A DNA stretch of 64,000 bases from Lamellibrachia columna (GCA_963662155.1 OY759266.1:55299510-55363509), one strand, 5' to 3'; shown: positions 38,901 through 53,900, counted from the first letter of the stretch. Notes: generated by a model not told the origin, from the sequence alone. A program made the numbers and translations.

Positions 38901-41900
38901 TTGTATAGCCCACATGTATGGCTAAATTTTTCCCACTGTATGTATGGACATTCAGCCACCCAGTTATTATCTGGTAGCATGGTGATATCTGTTTATCTTT
39001 GTTTTCCGTTTTGACGAAATTCAATATTCCCATGATTATATAATGTGATGTGTTTATTATCATTGCATTACATTAAAGACTCTTTTAACAATAAAATTAT
39101 ACCTCATTCATTCGTTTATGATAATTATTAGCAAAGTTATAACTTTTTTGCCGAACGCATTTACATTGTTCCTAATTGTGTGAAATTCGTCACACCGAAA
39201 CGTGTTAAAACGGTCTTGGCTCAAAATCCGGGTGCTGCTTTAAATAGGGTTTTTGCGTGCAACAAACGGTGCGGAGGAAAGTCGGGGTTTATGTCAAAAG
39301 TCGGGGTGCGGCTTTAATTAGGGGTGCAGCTACAAATAGAGAATTTATGGTGTCAATAGATACATGTATCATGCTTGAAATGTGACGTTTTTCGCAGGCA
39401 TTTTACACATTGGTAACGAAACATAACGGCCATTTCTAATATTAACATGTCCCCTTAATTTTGCTACCACAAAAGCCCTTGAACCTGCATTTGGAATATG
39501 TTGTCGTCTACCAAGATTGGATTAAGCCAGCCCAGTGTCAGTGCACATGGTCAGTCGTTTACACGTGCAGAAGATCGTTTGATTAGCCCGTTATCCGGCG
39601 GAGTATTGGGTGGGGTTATCAGGTCACAGCCACTGGTGGGTTCCTTTACGTACGGCGTCAAAAGCCATTAACCTAAATTAGTTGCTGATATTTGCCGATT
39701 AATGTAGGTAGGCATTGTACTGGAATCACAGTAACCAGACGATAGTTTTGGTTCTGGTTCTAAGCCAGCGTAGATTCGAAGTACACGTGGTCGTTACCAT
39801 ATGGAAACATTATCAGTGTTTCCAAGAAGTTAGAGGGATTTCCCAAAGGACTTTTTTTATTAAAGAATGGATTGGCGAAATACAACGTTAGTGTTTTCGA
39901 CATTTGGTTCACTATATCCTAGCATGTTATGGGAAAAAAATCAACTGACACGTTAGCCACCCCAACTACCTTAAGTATGTATACAATATTTTCTTTGTTT
40001 TAATTTCATATATAACAACTATATATACTATTTTCAAAGTACAACAAATGTGATCCATTCATCGGTACGTGGGTGCAAGTTGAAAGTCGGCCAAAATTAT
40101 AACAGATTCTCATTGGTCAGACAGCGACATCCATAGCTAGGCTCGGTCATCTAACAGTCTGGCGCGACCCATGAGAAAAGATGCTGTGTGTTCAACAAGG
40201 TTTTCCTAGTAAACCACTGGCATGATATTCTTGGTTGTAGTTGCAAATGGTTATGTTAATTTAAAACTTATAGGTGCATAGGTTCAAAACAATGACTTTT
40301 GTTTACCTTTATTATTTACTGTAGACAATTTCGGTTTAAGCCAAATTTAAGATAAAAGAAGTTAGTTGAATTTTTTTGATTTTTTATATAAAAAAGTGGT
40401 AATTGATATTTGTTATACATTGTGATTGGAACAGGTCAAGAAAATACTAAATGAGTTTCATTGATATTATGTTAAATAAATATTTGATATTGTTTAATAT
40501 AATGTAACTATCATTCTAGTGACAGAATGTAATTTGATAATATGATGGCGTTTTTTTTATATTTTGTTATGTTTGTTTCATTTGCTTCTGCCACAGGAAT
40601 TTGGAACAACCAAGGTCACACGAGCCATCGATGAGGGAGGGCGAAGGTCAGTGCAAAAACTGACCGTTCAGTGGGTCAACTGGCGTGAGCATGATGGACA
40701 GGCCCCAGACACGGAGCCAGTAGTGCACTAGTAGCATGACAGTATATCACTAATAATCTAGCATGGTTGCACACAACTAACAACGTAGCATTGTTGCATG
40801 TAACTAACAATGTAGCATGCACTAATAAATGGCACTAATAAATTGGATCGCGTATTGGATTCGACTGCAAGAATGACACTCGGATTATAAAAATAGTCAT
40901 GTGGCATCACTTCATTGAAGAGGTTTTTGTAGCTGAATCCAAAATGAGAAAGTTAGCATAGCTATGGGAAATTGCTTGAAAGAAAGTCTAATGTAGCCTA
41001 GAAACAAACAGCGAATCTCCAGTGTATCTGATGGTTTTCAAAGCAGTGTTAAATGTATTCACTTTATACGAGTGACATTTTAGTGCGGGTCTTCTTTGTA
41101 TGTCTTTTTGTCTCTGTGTAATATCCTGTAAAATGGAAAGTCACAAAAAAATGAAACATTTTTAATATAAAATGTGGAAAAATCAAGCTCAATTGGTAAA
41201 ATCCTTTGGTGCAGTGCAAAACTGTACTGCTATTTGGAGAGATCAGACCATGTCGGGTTTGCACTGATCACCGTTGCATGATGGGTAGAGCGGATAGCTT
41301 GTCCTACATGACATGCACTTGGCTGTATTCTCAACATCTTGGTCAAGGAACACACCTATTCTCATGTTAAACCGATCAGATCTATGCAAATAATCATTGA
41401 ATAGCTTGAAATAATTTTTATATTCATACAAACATTTTCTAGTCTTCAATGCTTTGTCCTGCCATTTTCATGGTACTTTTTCAACTACAACTGAACGCTG
41501 GAATTGTGACGTTGCGTGCATGATGCCTGTGATAATTCTCCGCAACATGTGGTCTGTAACTCTCTACATTACCTGTCTAGTTAGCAGTTTATTTACTGGC
41601 CATGTGTTAATGTAGCTTTGCTTTTTCTGATGCTTTGTTACTGAAACATTATGTGCAAATAAATGCCTGATCAGTCTCTTTCTGTTCATTTGTTTGTCAC
41701 ATTGTTGGTCCTTTGTTGTACTTATCATTAGTTTGTCACATTGTTGGTCCTTTGTTGTACTTATCATTTGTTTGTCACATTGTTGGTCCTTTGTTGTACT
41801 TATCATTTGTTTGTCACATTGTTTGGTCTTGTGTTGTACTTATCATTTGTTTGTCACATTGTTTGGTCTTGTGTTGTACTTATCATTTGTTTGTCACATT

Positions 41901-44900
41901 GTTGGTCTTGTGTTGTACTTATCATTTGTTTGTTACATTGTTTGGTCTTGTGTTGTACTTATCATTTGTTTGTCACATTGTTTGGTCTTGTGTTGTACTT
42001 ATCATTTGTTTGTCACATTGTTTGGTCTTGTGTTGTACTTATCATTTGTTTGTCGCATTGTTTGGTCTTGTGTTGTACTTATCATTTGTTTGTCGCATTG
42101 TTTGGTCTTGTGTTGTACTTATCATTTGTTTGTTACATTGTTTGGTCTTGTGTTGTACTTATCATTTGTTTGTCACATTGTTTGGTCTTGTGTTGTACTT
42201 ATCATTTGTTTGTCACATTGTTTGGTCTTGTGTTGTACTTATCATTTGTTTGTCGCATTGTTTGGTCTTGTGTTGTACTTATCATTTGTTTGTCGCATTG
42301 TTTGGTCTTGTGTCACGTCTGGTCAGATTAATCGCCAGTGCATCCTTCATAGACACCAAGGTTGGTGACAGCGATGCATCTTTAGCATTCCACATAAGAC
42401 AATAATTCTACATTTTACATGATTACTACAAAATAATCTTTTTAGTTCCACATTTTACATCGTTGGCATCACACAAAATTACATATATGCATATAATATA
42501 CATATAGCATACATCATTACATAACCTATTTTAATACATATGATATGTTACATGATAGTCAACCTGACTGTTACGATATGACCCGGTATAACTGAGATAC
42601 CAATGATGTCATTACACATCCAACCCCACATCGCAACTGACCAGGGATTGTTTAAGGCAATCTACATAGATTTCGGGGACATTTTCAAGTTTCTAAACAT
42701 TTTCATATACTGGTTGGTGCCAATGGGACCGTAGAATTCGAGTGATAGAATCAATCAAATATATTCAGAGTTTTTCATAAAAATTAATATGCTACTATGG
42801 GGCACGAAGTTTTCTGGTGACCCAGATCACACCCTGTGGGGTTGGTAGGTGTTTCTAGGCCATCTCTTTCATGTAGACAGCCGTCTGCCCTCTCTTAACC
42901 CCCTCTGCTTGTACCTAGCTCTCAACCTACCCACTTTTGGGATGTGACTCTCTTGCATGGTTGCTTTAGCTTCAACTCTTGGTAAGTGCTAAGTTTGTAT
43001 CTTTGTGACATTTACACCTGACATTAGTGATGTGTGTCACTATCTACTGACATGTATTGCATACCACTAGTAAAGTGTCACCCTATTCTTACTGTCAGAC
43101 AACCTGCTTGTTGCAAAAACACTTCAAATCAAAGATTCATAATGCTGATACACTGTATATTTTCACAACACAATTAAGAGTAATCTATTTAGACTGGCAT
43201 ATTGCTAAGTCAGGTGTTTTAGATTTTGTTTTTATTTCATGTGGAAATGTTTTGCATATTTTAAAATTATAATCAGTATGTATATATGAGCCCTTTTATT
43301 GAATTTTTGTGTTGTGGCATTATGCAAATTATATATTATTTATTTTACATGTATCTGTAATTAATTACACCCAAAAGTGAAACAATAATCATGACGGTTT
43401 TAATTTGATCTGTTGTTTTGACGCTGCTGCAATGTTGTGTTCATGCTTCAGTGATTCTGGTTCATTGTTATATTGCATTATCTGCTTTGTTGTTAGATGT
43501 TAGATTTCCAGTTGTGTTCTGCTTTTACCATCTCTGCTTCTACTTCTCTGCACCAGGTGTTTCTTGGCCGTCCCTTTTTTACTTACCCTGAGGGTTCCAT
43601 GTGAGTGCCAGTCTTGTGATGTGTTATGTACTTCATTATTTTATTAAGCACGACGAAGGCTGCCCTTGCTTTCCCATTCCTAGCCCTTACCTTGCCCATC
43701 ACTCTCTGTTCCTCCGTTTGTGTCCACACTCCACACTGCTTCCTAGATACGTGAAAGACTACTTCATCTTGGACTTCTTCTTGTAGTGTAATTAGGCTGT
43801 GAAATGGAAATTTTCAAAGAAATTTTTTAGATGATTTCACCAAGCTAGGCCAAGTATTTTCCATATGTGCAAGACGTACGGCATTCCGCTGAGTAATATG
43901 CTTTGTTTATCAAACTATACAGTTTGATCACCAAATAGATAAAGCACTCCTAGAGGGTCTTTGTACAAAATGCCACTGTTATTTTGTCTTGAATTTGTCA
44001 TGGAAAAGGGTGTTACTTTTTATAGTACTGATCTTAAAAAGGTCTTTAAAATCTTATTAGCCCAATGTCACACACATCCTGATTTTGTAGTTCAGTGTAT
44101 CGTTTCACCCCTACAAATCACTTTTTGCCATTACTTGTCTAACTGCATACTTCACACAACTTTTGGCCACTGATCTGACATATAACCAGTGATATCAGTG
44201 GTGACATTCTCTAATCCCTCGATGTTGTCACCAACTACAGCCGAGGTCAGTGGGAAGAAGGCAGGAGTAAGCACCTGGGATGAGGGACGCGAGAAAGACC
44301 GGCAGGTGGAGGAGTTGTCTGACAAGTTGGCTCAGGCCGAGATGACCGTGACCCAGTTACGGTCAAAGGTCAACCAACTGCAAGACATGAAAATCAATGG
44401 AGAGATGCTGATTAACAAGAAACAGCAGCAGATTCGGGAGCTGGAAGATCAGGTGAGAGGTCGCAGCATCCCTTCTAGTTCTTGAAAAAATTCTAATAAG
44501 GTCAGGTTAGAGGTCATCAGCTTTATTTATTTTGAATTAGTATCTTGCAGTTGAACACTGCGGTTGCTCTACTCATTGTAATTTAATAATGAATATTTTC
44601 TGTAAAATATTCACATTAGTTAGCCGTGTTAAAAAATACTATTTCATATATTATATATATATTATTATTATGAGATATTTATTTAATTAATTATTATATT
44701 CCTGAATTGTGCTATATTAAAAACAATTAGTAGTTTACATGTTTGTTGGTGTTTACTTCAGTCAAAACTGGACAACAGCCAGATGACTGACCTACAGAAG
44801 GCCATGGACAAACATCAGACCCAGATCCATGACAAGGAGAAGTCCATGACTGCCCTGAGGGAACGCCTCTGTCTCCTTGAGGCGCAGGTGGTGAGGGAGA

Positions 44901-47900
44901 AGGACGGGGCAGCGCAAAGCACTGTCCGGGCAGCACAGGAGCACCAGACGCTGGCTGACACTGTGAGGGCACTGGAGAAAGAGGCAGCTGACCGAGAGGC
45001 TACGCTCAAAGTAGGCACTTCCCATGGAGTATAGTCACTGAAAATAGGTGCTTCCCAATTAGTACATTTGTTGAAGGTTTCATGCTTTCTTAGACAAACT
45101 TCTTGTATGATTGATTTGAGTGTTGTTGCACTATGTTCTGCTTTCACAGTAAACAAATTTACTGGAAGTTCCGTTTGAAATGAAGCATATGGTTGGAGCT
45201 ATGGAAATTCCCTACCACTGTTTCCAAGATTCCAATGAGAATTTCAAGTTAGCGCTTTCAGCAGTATCGACTTGAGGAAGAGAATTCCATGAATCTGTCT
45301 CATAATCAAAACTTGTTATGCTGTTCTGCAGGATCTCAGGATGCAGATTGAGAATGCCCAGCGCCTCTACCAAACACAGACAGACCTGTGCAAGAAACTG
45401 GAAAAGGAAAAAGAGAACCTGGAAAAGACAAGTGGCTTGCTTGGTGACGAGAAACAAAACGTGGATTCAAACATGCAAGTGTTGGCATCTGAACTGGCAA
45501 CAGTCCGAGAGCAGGCATCTGCGATGGAGGCACAGCAGAAGCAGAAAATAGGCACGGTGGATGCCGAGATAGCGACATTGAAACAACAACTGAGCGAGTC
45601 AATGATACAAGTACGTTTGTAGCGGTTTATTTGGCTTACATGTCATGCTTTGGGTAATTTGTACGACTGTATTTGAGGCATATAGGAATTTCTCTATAGC
45701 AATGGTTCAGAAATACTTGGTGCAAAGAAAAGACTGAGCCATCTAGAAGAATCTAATTTGGTCTCTATGTGGCCAACTTATGTTTCAAGAGACAATGTCT
45801 TCTATTGGTCCTTGTTTGTAGACTCTAGTCTTGTCTTTGTTAGATGTTTGTCAGGGTCAGTGTGGTGACCAGTGTGGAGCATATATCTGATCTTGGTTGA
45901 TTCTAGATGTGGAAAAATTGGTCTTGGAGTGATCCTAAAATATGGACATGAACACATCACCTCATCATGCATAGTAACAATGAACTCATGTGTAAAACAG
46001 ACTTTTCTAGGGTAACGGATAATAAATAAAATAAGATAAAAATAAAATACAATAAGATAAACATGCCAATATTAGCTATCAGACTATAAACAAAGTTAAT
46101 GTGTCATTCTACAAATAATCAAGCAAATGCATTCTTAAATAGATGCATATAAAAAGTTTGATTCAGTCTATACATGGTTAAATTAGTTTGGATAGCTGTT
46201 TTTCATGTGTTCATTTCAGTCAGTTCAGGTTTATGTGGTTTCGTAAAGTCAATTCAGGTTTGTGTGGTTTCATGAAGTCAATTCAGGTTTGTGTGGTTTC
46301 ATAAAGTCAATTCAGGTTTGTGTGGTTTCATAAAGTCAATTCAGGTTTGTGTGGTTTCATAAAGTCAATTCAGGTGGTAACTAATTATTACGTGTTTGTT
46401 TTGTAGTGTGAGAAGAGTTCAGAGCGAGTGAAGACATTACAGTTAGAGGTGGACGAGAGAAAGTTAAATGAAGAACTTTTACAACAGCAGTTTAAGCAGC
46501 AGAAGGACACAGCAGAGAAGTTATCAGCCATGTTGGAGTCGGTCGAACAAGAGAGAGCAAAGATTGCAGGTGAGCTGCAGACAGCAAGAGAAGAGTGCAC
46601 GGTCGCAAAAGCTGAACACACAAAGTTGAAATGTTCATCTGATAGTTTTGTCATTGAACTGAAGGACCACGTCAAAGCACTCGAGGCCGACAAGAGCACC
46701 ATGCAGTGTCAGCTGGTTGAAGTAGGAGTGAACTTGGAGATGAAAGACGGTGACATCCAGCGCTTGATCGACGCAAAACTGGAACTGACCAGAAAGAACG
46801 AGCAGTTGTTGCAGGAGCAGCGTCAGCTGGTGGACAGTGGTCAACGGCTGCAGGTGGACATTGACCAGCTGAGCAGGTGTTGTGAGGAGGCGTCAGCACA
46901 GGTTGTTGCATTGACGACACAGCTCGAGGACACCAGTCGGGACTGGGCTGGGAAGTTGGAGCGGGCAGATGATGCCCTTGCAGCCGTCCAGGAGAAGTTG
47001 CGGATTTCAGACATCGAGAACGATTCCCTGAAGATGGAGTTGTCAGTGACAGGGAGCGAAGTTGAGAAGCGGGATGGTGACCGAAGGGTGGCCGAGGCGC
47101 GGGTCGTTGACCTCGTGGCGACTTCTGAAATGCTGCATCAACAGATAGCGGCTGAGAAGGAGGCGAAAGAGAAACTGTCGTCCGAGGTGTTGGGGTTGGG
47201 TTCGGAGAGGGATATGATGGCTGGGAGGCTGGAGGCATGTGAGAGGGAGTTGGCGGATGTGAAGGAGAAGCAGGTTGAGACTAGTGGGAAGTCTGAGGCT
47301 CTTGTGGCTAGTCTGAAGGAACAACTGACTGCCGCAGAGGACAAGAAAGCTTCGTTACAGCAGGAAATTGAGCAGGCAGCGTTGAAGTTAGATTGTAATG
47401 AAGAAACAGCGACAGCCACAGCTCGTCAGTTGTCCCAATGTAAGGAACACAATGAACAATTGTTTCAGCAGATCCAAGGAAGCAAGGACGCAGTGGAGCA
47501 ACTACAGTCAGTGCTCTCTACATTGGAGGAAGAAAAAGGGAAGATTGCTGTAGAACTTGATGCTACAAAAGATGAACTGAGAACGGTGAAAAGTGCAAAA
47601 GAAAAATTGCAGTGTGAATCAACAGGACTCATTGAAGACCTTCAGAAAACACGGAAAGAGGAAGAAGATAAAAGGGTTGGTCTTCAAGTAGAACTGCAGG
47701 ATGCAATGGCCAAATTAGACACTAGAGAAGAAAGCATGGCTTCGACTGTGCATGAGTTGTCTCGGTGCAGAGAAGATAATGAGCAATTACTTCAGCAGAT
47801 CCAAGGAAGCAAGGACAGTGTAGAACAACTAAAGTCGATGCTCTCTACATTGGAGGAAGAGAAAAGGAAGGTTGTTGCCGAACTTGATGCTGCAAAAGAC

Positions 47901-50900
47901 GAACTGAATGCAGTGACAACAGCTAACGAGAAATTGCAGTGTGAATCAACTGGACTCATAGAGGACCTTCAGAGAAGACAGAAAGAAACAGAAGATGAGA
48001 AGGTGGAGCTGAAGATGGAACTTGAGGAAGCAATGGCAAAATTAGATAGTAATGAAGAAAGTGTAGTATCCATTGTGGAAGAACTATCTCAGTGTAGAGA
48101 ACACAATGAACAATTGCTTCAACAGATCCAAGAAAGCAAGAATGCAGTGGAGCAACTAAAGTCTATGCTCACCACCTTGGAGGAAGAAAAAGGAAAGCTT
48201 GCTGCCGAACTTGATGTTGCTAAAGATCAACTCAACACAATGAAGAGTGCACAAGAAAAATTGCAGTGTGAATCAACAGGACTCATAGAAGACCTTCAGA
48301 AAAGACAGAAAGAAACAGAAGGTGAGAAAGTGGCACTGAAGATGGAACTTGAGGAAGCAATGGCAAAATTAGATAGTAACGAAGAAAGTGCAGCTTCCAT
48401 TTTGCAAGACCTGTCTCAATATAAGGAACACAATGAACAGTTGCTTCAGCAGAATGGAGAGAGCAAGAATGCAGTGGAGCAGCTGGAACTGAAGGTGGCG
48501 CTGTCTGAGGAAAATAACGAGAAGATTGCGGTGGAACTGGAAGCAGTGAAGGATGAGCTGGTCACCAGGGGACGAGAGCAAGAGACACAGCAGCGTCAGT
48601 CAGCTGGAGTGATAGAAGACTTGAGACGACAATGCAAGGCAGCCGAGGAGCGGACCGCTGCACTGGAGAAGGAACTACAGGAGGCCTTGTTGAAAATGGA
48701 CAATGGTCAAGAGGTCATGAGCGGGGTTGTGCAGCAGCTGGAGCAGGCGCGGGAACGCGAAGCGGTTCTATTGCAGCAAGTGGAGCAGTTCAGTCAGCGG
48801 CTGGTTGCCATGGAGACGGTTATTGTGGCGCTGGAGACGGAGAAGGCAGCACTCGTGACGAGGTGCGAGGAACTGTTGGTGGAGCTCGAGGCGGGACGAA
48901 CAGATGAGGCAGAGTCAAGGCTGAAACAAGAGGCTCTCATTGTCGAACTGCAACAGCAGGTCATTGTTGTGAATGGCGAGCGTGACACTGCAAAGAATGA
49001 TGTTGATGCAGCCGCGTTCAAGATGGAAAACCTCACGGAAGATGTGGAGAGTCTCTCGGAGCAACTGGCGGAGTCCAAGGCTCGCCAAACTCAGCTGGAA
49101 CAACGCTGCTCGGAGCTCAAGGCATCGATGGATGATGTGGAACGCCGTCTGGTGGAGAGTGAGGAAGAGAAGTGTGTGGCGCTTGCAGTGGTGGAGGAAC
49201 TGCAGGAGCAGATTGAGAGTCTGAAGGCAGAGCGGGCGGCCAAGAAAGCTGAAGAGGGGAATGTTGACACACATGTGCAGCAGTTAGAGAGTGACACCAA
49301 ACGACAACAGGAGTTGTTGCTTGCTGCCAATGACGAACTAAATAAACTACAGGTGGCGTTGACTGCTGAGGAGATGCGCTGCAGCGGTCTGCAGCAGGAG
49401 AAGTGTGACCTTGTGAATGACCTTGATGTTGTGAAGAGACAGGTAGGCCACCTGGAGGGAGAGAAGGCGGACCTGTTGGGCAGCATAAAGAGGCTGGAGG
49501 GAGTGGTAGCTGCCTCACAGACTGCCATTGATGGGCTGAGACAGGAGGCCATCACTGCAGAGGAAATAAAAGTAGCACTCACTGCAAACCTCGTCGATCA
49601 GGCACACAGTGCTGAGAAGGCACTGGCAGACAGCAGGCAACACTGTGAAGAGCTTCAGTTGAAACTTGATGTCACAGACATTGAGCGGGCTGAAACAGAA
49701 GCTAGCCATGCACAGAAAGAGACTGACTCAGAATCGCGTGTCGAACAACTGCGGGCAGATATTGCCAGTTGCCAGACTGAGAACCGCAGCTTGTTGGCTC
49801 GGTTAAAGGAGACAGAATTCCTGCTGGCCACTGCCCAGCAAGAGAGGACGTCACTGCAGGCAGAGACAGAACAGAAGCAAGCAGACACAGCTGCCCTCCT
49901 TGAGACACATGCGGCAGAGATCACACACAGGGACAACTTGGAGGCAGGCTTGCAGATAGACCTTAGTGGGATGCGTGTGGAGCTGGGCAGACTTGAAGGG
50001 GATCTGGCGCGGTCACAGGAGCGAACCGGTGAATTGGAGCAACAGGTGCTAACAATGCAAGAAGAAATATCATGCTCCACTACCGTGCAGTGCAGAACGG
50101 AGAGTGAACACAGTCGTGAATGTGCTGCACTTCAGAAATGTGTCGTTGAACTGGAGGCAGCAGTTACTGAGAAATCACGCCAGGTGGAAACACTGGAAAG
50201 TAATGCTCAGATAGCAAAGACGTCTGCTGATTGTTGTGAAAGTGAACTCCAAGTGGCGCTACAGACACAAGTTGGAAAAACGAGAGAATTCGAGTCAAAA
50301 CTAAGGGAGGTGGAAATGCTGCATGCAAGCAAAATGGATTCACTCGTGTCAGAGCACACATTCAAGATGGCTGCCCAACATGAGGAGATGGATGCATTGC
50401 AGCAGGATGTAGAGAAACTACGTGGAGAGTTACAGGCCAGCAGCGACCACCTCCAGAGTCTAAGCACTGAGTATACCTCCGAACTGGCGATGACAAAACA
50501 CGAACTTGATCAAACGGTGACAACCAGCCAGACAGTAAACGAGGAACTGGGCAGACTGAGGGATCAGCTGGAGGATGCGAGGGAAGCTCTGGGGAAGAAG
50601 GAGACGGAGTTGAAAGCTGCTGTAGATGATTTGGCTGATTTGAAGGCTGGGCTGAATGCAAAGGCAGAGGAATTGAAGCAGGGACAGTTTGTGGCAGAGA
50701 CGAGAGTCAGAGAGATGGAGGCGACATGTGGCAAGCTGGAGGCTCAACTCAGAGTAGCGTACGATTGCGGGGAAGACACAGAACAGCTCCTGCGTGAAAA
50801 GACAAACGAGATTGTAGTTCTGAATCAGCATGTTGGTTCACTCAAGGCAAGCATCTTTGAGGCCGATGCCAAGAAAAACGAAATTGAAGAACAGTATCAG

Positions 50901-53900
50901 ATGTTGACATCAGAAAAAGACAGGATTGTGGCCGAAAACGAAAAGCAACGTGATGATCACCAGGAGGCAGTGTCGGAGTTGGAGCAGCAGTTGTGTGAAG
51001 CGAAGGAGCAGGTAGACGACAGTGCAGTACAACTTGGGATGTTGCATGATTCAGTGGCTGCCATAGAGAGGGTGCTGTCCTCGGAAGGAGAACGACACAG
51101 TCGGGAACAAGCAGACTGGGCGTTGAAGATCCAACAACTTGAGATTGAAGTCAAAGGGAAACAGACTGAGGTGGACAGCGTCCAGTCAGAGCTGGACGTT
51201 GCTCTAGCTGCAGTCGATGAGCAGGTAGTCATTGCGCAGTCAAAGTCAGCAGACCTCTCTTGTGCATTGCGTGTAACGGAACGCACGAGTTTGGAGCAAC
51301 GACATCAGCTCGAGACCCAGCTGGCAGGACTACGGACTCAACTGGAGTTTGCCGCAGACACGGCAGAATCAGAGAAGACAGTACTGCAGAATGAACTCTC
51401 AACAGTCCGCGATCAGCTGCATGAAACTAAGGACATGATCCACACTAGCGATGTGGCTCGTTCCCAAAAGGTGGCAGAACTAAAAGCCGAAGTGAGTCGA
51501 CTGACAGTGGCAGTGGACCACTTAGAGAGACAGGCCATGACATCGGAAGAGCTACTGTCAACAGCAAAGTTGGAAGTAGCAGCACGAACGGAGGAATTGT
51601 TTGCAGCGAGGGAAAGAATCAAGTCATTGACAGAGGAATCCAAACAAGTGGGAAGCGTCTCACAGCAGGAGCAGGATTGTGCCCGGGAGAATCTACGACA
51701 AATGGAAACATCACTGACTGACACTGAAGAGAAGCTAGCATCTGCAAACGAGGAAAAGTTCGCCTTTGAACAGAAACTTTCCGAAGCATTGACAGTGCAA
51801 GCACAGCTTCAACAGCAGATTGTCTCACTAGAGGGCAGCACTGAGCAGGCAACAGTCGAGAAAGACATCCAACTTGCATTGATCGAGAATCTGAGGCAAC
51901 AGATTGAGGACGAGCGCACACGGAATGAGTCGGAAACATCTCACTTAAATGTTCTCATCCAGGAACTGCAGCTCAAAGTGTCACAGGTTGGCGAGGTGGA
52001 AACTGAGAGAGGTGAGAGATGTAGCGAAATGGAGAACATTTTGGCAGTCACTGAAGCGAAGTTGGCAGCTACAAAAGACAGAATTGTGGAAATGGAAACG
52101 AGGCTGTCGGAAGCTGGGACAGCGGAGGCACAACTCTGGCATCAGGTGTCATCCCTGGAGGCGAACAAGGAGCAGATGAGGATGGAGGGGGAAGAACGGG
52201 AAGCAGCCCTGGGAGACGTGACGGAGCGATATGACCGCTCCACTGAGCAGTACAACTGTGATGTCGCCAATTTAAGGCAGGCCGTCGCTACACTGGAGAA
52301 GCGCCTGCAGGAAAAGCAGGAATCGTCGGTGGAATTGGAACAGGAGTTGGTCCTGCAGAAAGCTGCATGTGCCTTGCTGGAGGCGAGGGAAGAACAGGGA
52401 ACAAGGGAGCAGGAAAGGGAGAACGAGGTTCTACGGGAGAAACTGCTCGATGCAGAACGTCAGTTGGACGGTCGTCGTGAGCATGAGCAGGAGTTGGAGA
52501 CGATGCTTCAAGACATGGAGACATCATCGGCTGAGGTGAAACGTGAACTTGAAGTGGAATGCAGCCGACTGAGGGAGCAGCTGCTCACCCTGGAGGCTGT
52601 GGAGCCAACTACAGTGAGTTACTCTGCAAGTCTCCAGAGTGACGTTGAAGAGCAGTGCAACGCGCTTCTCTCTGAGAATGAGACTGTGCGAGGTGAAAGG
52701 AACAACCTCGTCAGCAAGGTAGCTCATCTGAGGAACGACATGATTCAGTTACAAGACCAGATGAACACAGACACTGTGAGATACAACGAAGATATCAGTG
52801 AACGTGTGGCAGAAGTTGCCACCTTGAAAGAGAAGCTTATTTGCCTAGAAGGCGAACGTGAAGCTACGGCAGCAGAAATTTTTCATTTGCAGAACAAGAA
52901 TCTTTGTTTAGATGGCAGCATAGAAGCTTCAGCTTCTGAAGTTTCCATGTTAACTGAGAATATTCATTCCCTTGAGGATGATAAGAAGGCTGCGATAAAT
53001 GAAGTTGCTGTTCTAAATGAGAAGATGCGATCTCTTGAAGGCAACACAGAAACTATTACTACTGAAGTTGCAGCATTGAAAGAGACAATTATTCAGCTGG
53101 AAACTGATGAGGAATCTGCACGGACAGAAATTGCCATACTAGAAGAGAGAACTCGCCAGCTGCAAGACCAGCTTACCATTGTAGAAGAGAAGAATGTCTC
53201 TACACTGGCTGACTGCAAAGACAAGACAGAAGAACTGCAGCAGATGAAAGACGAACGCAGACAGTTGGAGCAGGAGGTGGAGCAACTCCATGTCTCTCTA
53301 GACATTGCCCGCAGTGAGTGTTCGCAAGAACTGCAGACTAGAATTGACATGCTAGGAGCTGAGAATGTTGAGTTGATTAAGGATCTCACAGACGTGAAGA
53401 AGAGTGAGACAGATGTGAAGACAGCACTGACACTTGCCGAGGCCGAGAATCTCAATGTTGTAGCGAAGCTGCAAACTGCTGAAAGTGATATGTTGGCTCT
53501 CACAGAGATGCATGATGTTGTCAGTGCGGAAAACACAGAGCTCCGGGAGAAGTTTAGAAATGCTGGGCAACAAATCTCAGACTTGTCCATGAAGGTTGAT
53601 GTTGCCGAAGCAAAGGCGAAGGAACTCTCTGAAAAGGTGGATGGTTTACAGATGGAGAAGGAAGATCTGGCCGAGGGGCTCCGGCGTGTGGAGAATGAGA
53701 AGTCAGTTGCCACTGAGAATCTCAACAACGCTAATGTGGAGATATCGGCGTTGAGGTCGGAGGTTGACTCAGCAAGGACTGATGCTGAGACAATGCACGA
53801 TGAGAACATTCGACTTCACAACCAGGTAGAGGGCAAGCACATGGAGTCTGGAGCACTGACGGAGCAGCTGCAAGAGATGCAGGAACAGCTTGAGGAGTTG

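Noticed and set aside
41694..42405. Three overlapping plus-strand ORFs of 196-230 aa
   Set aside because: They are translations of a 40-bp tandem repeat in three frames, with no independent coding evidence.
43057..44173. Short plus-strand ORFs in intron 13
   Set aside because: Part lies antisense to an RTE-like fragment and the rest has no domains or splice support.
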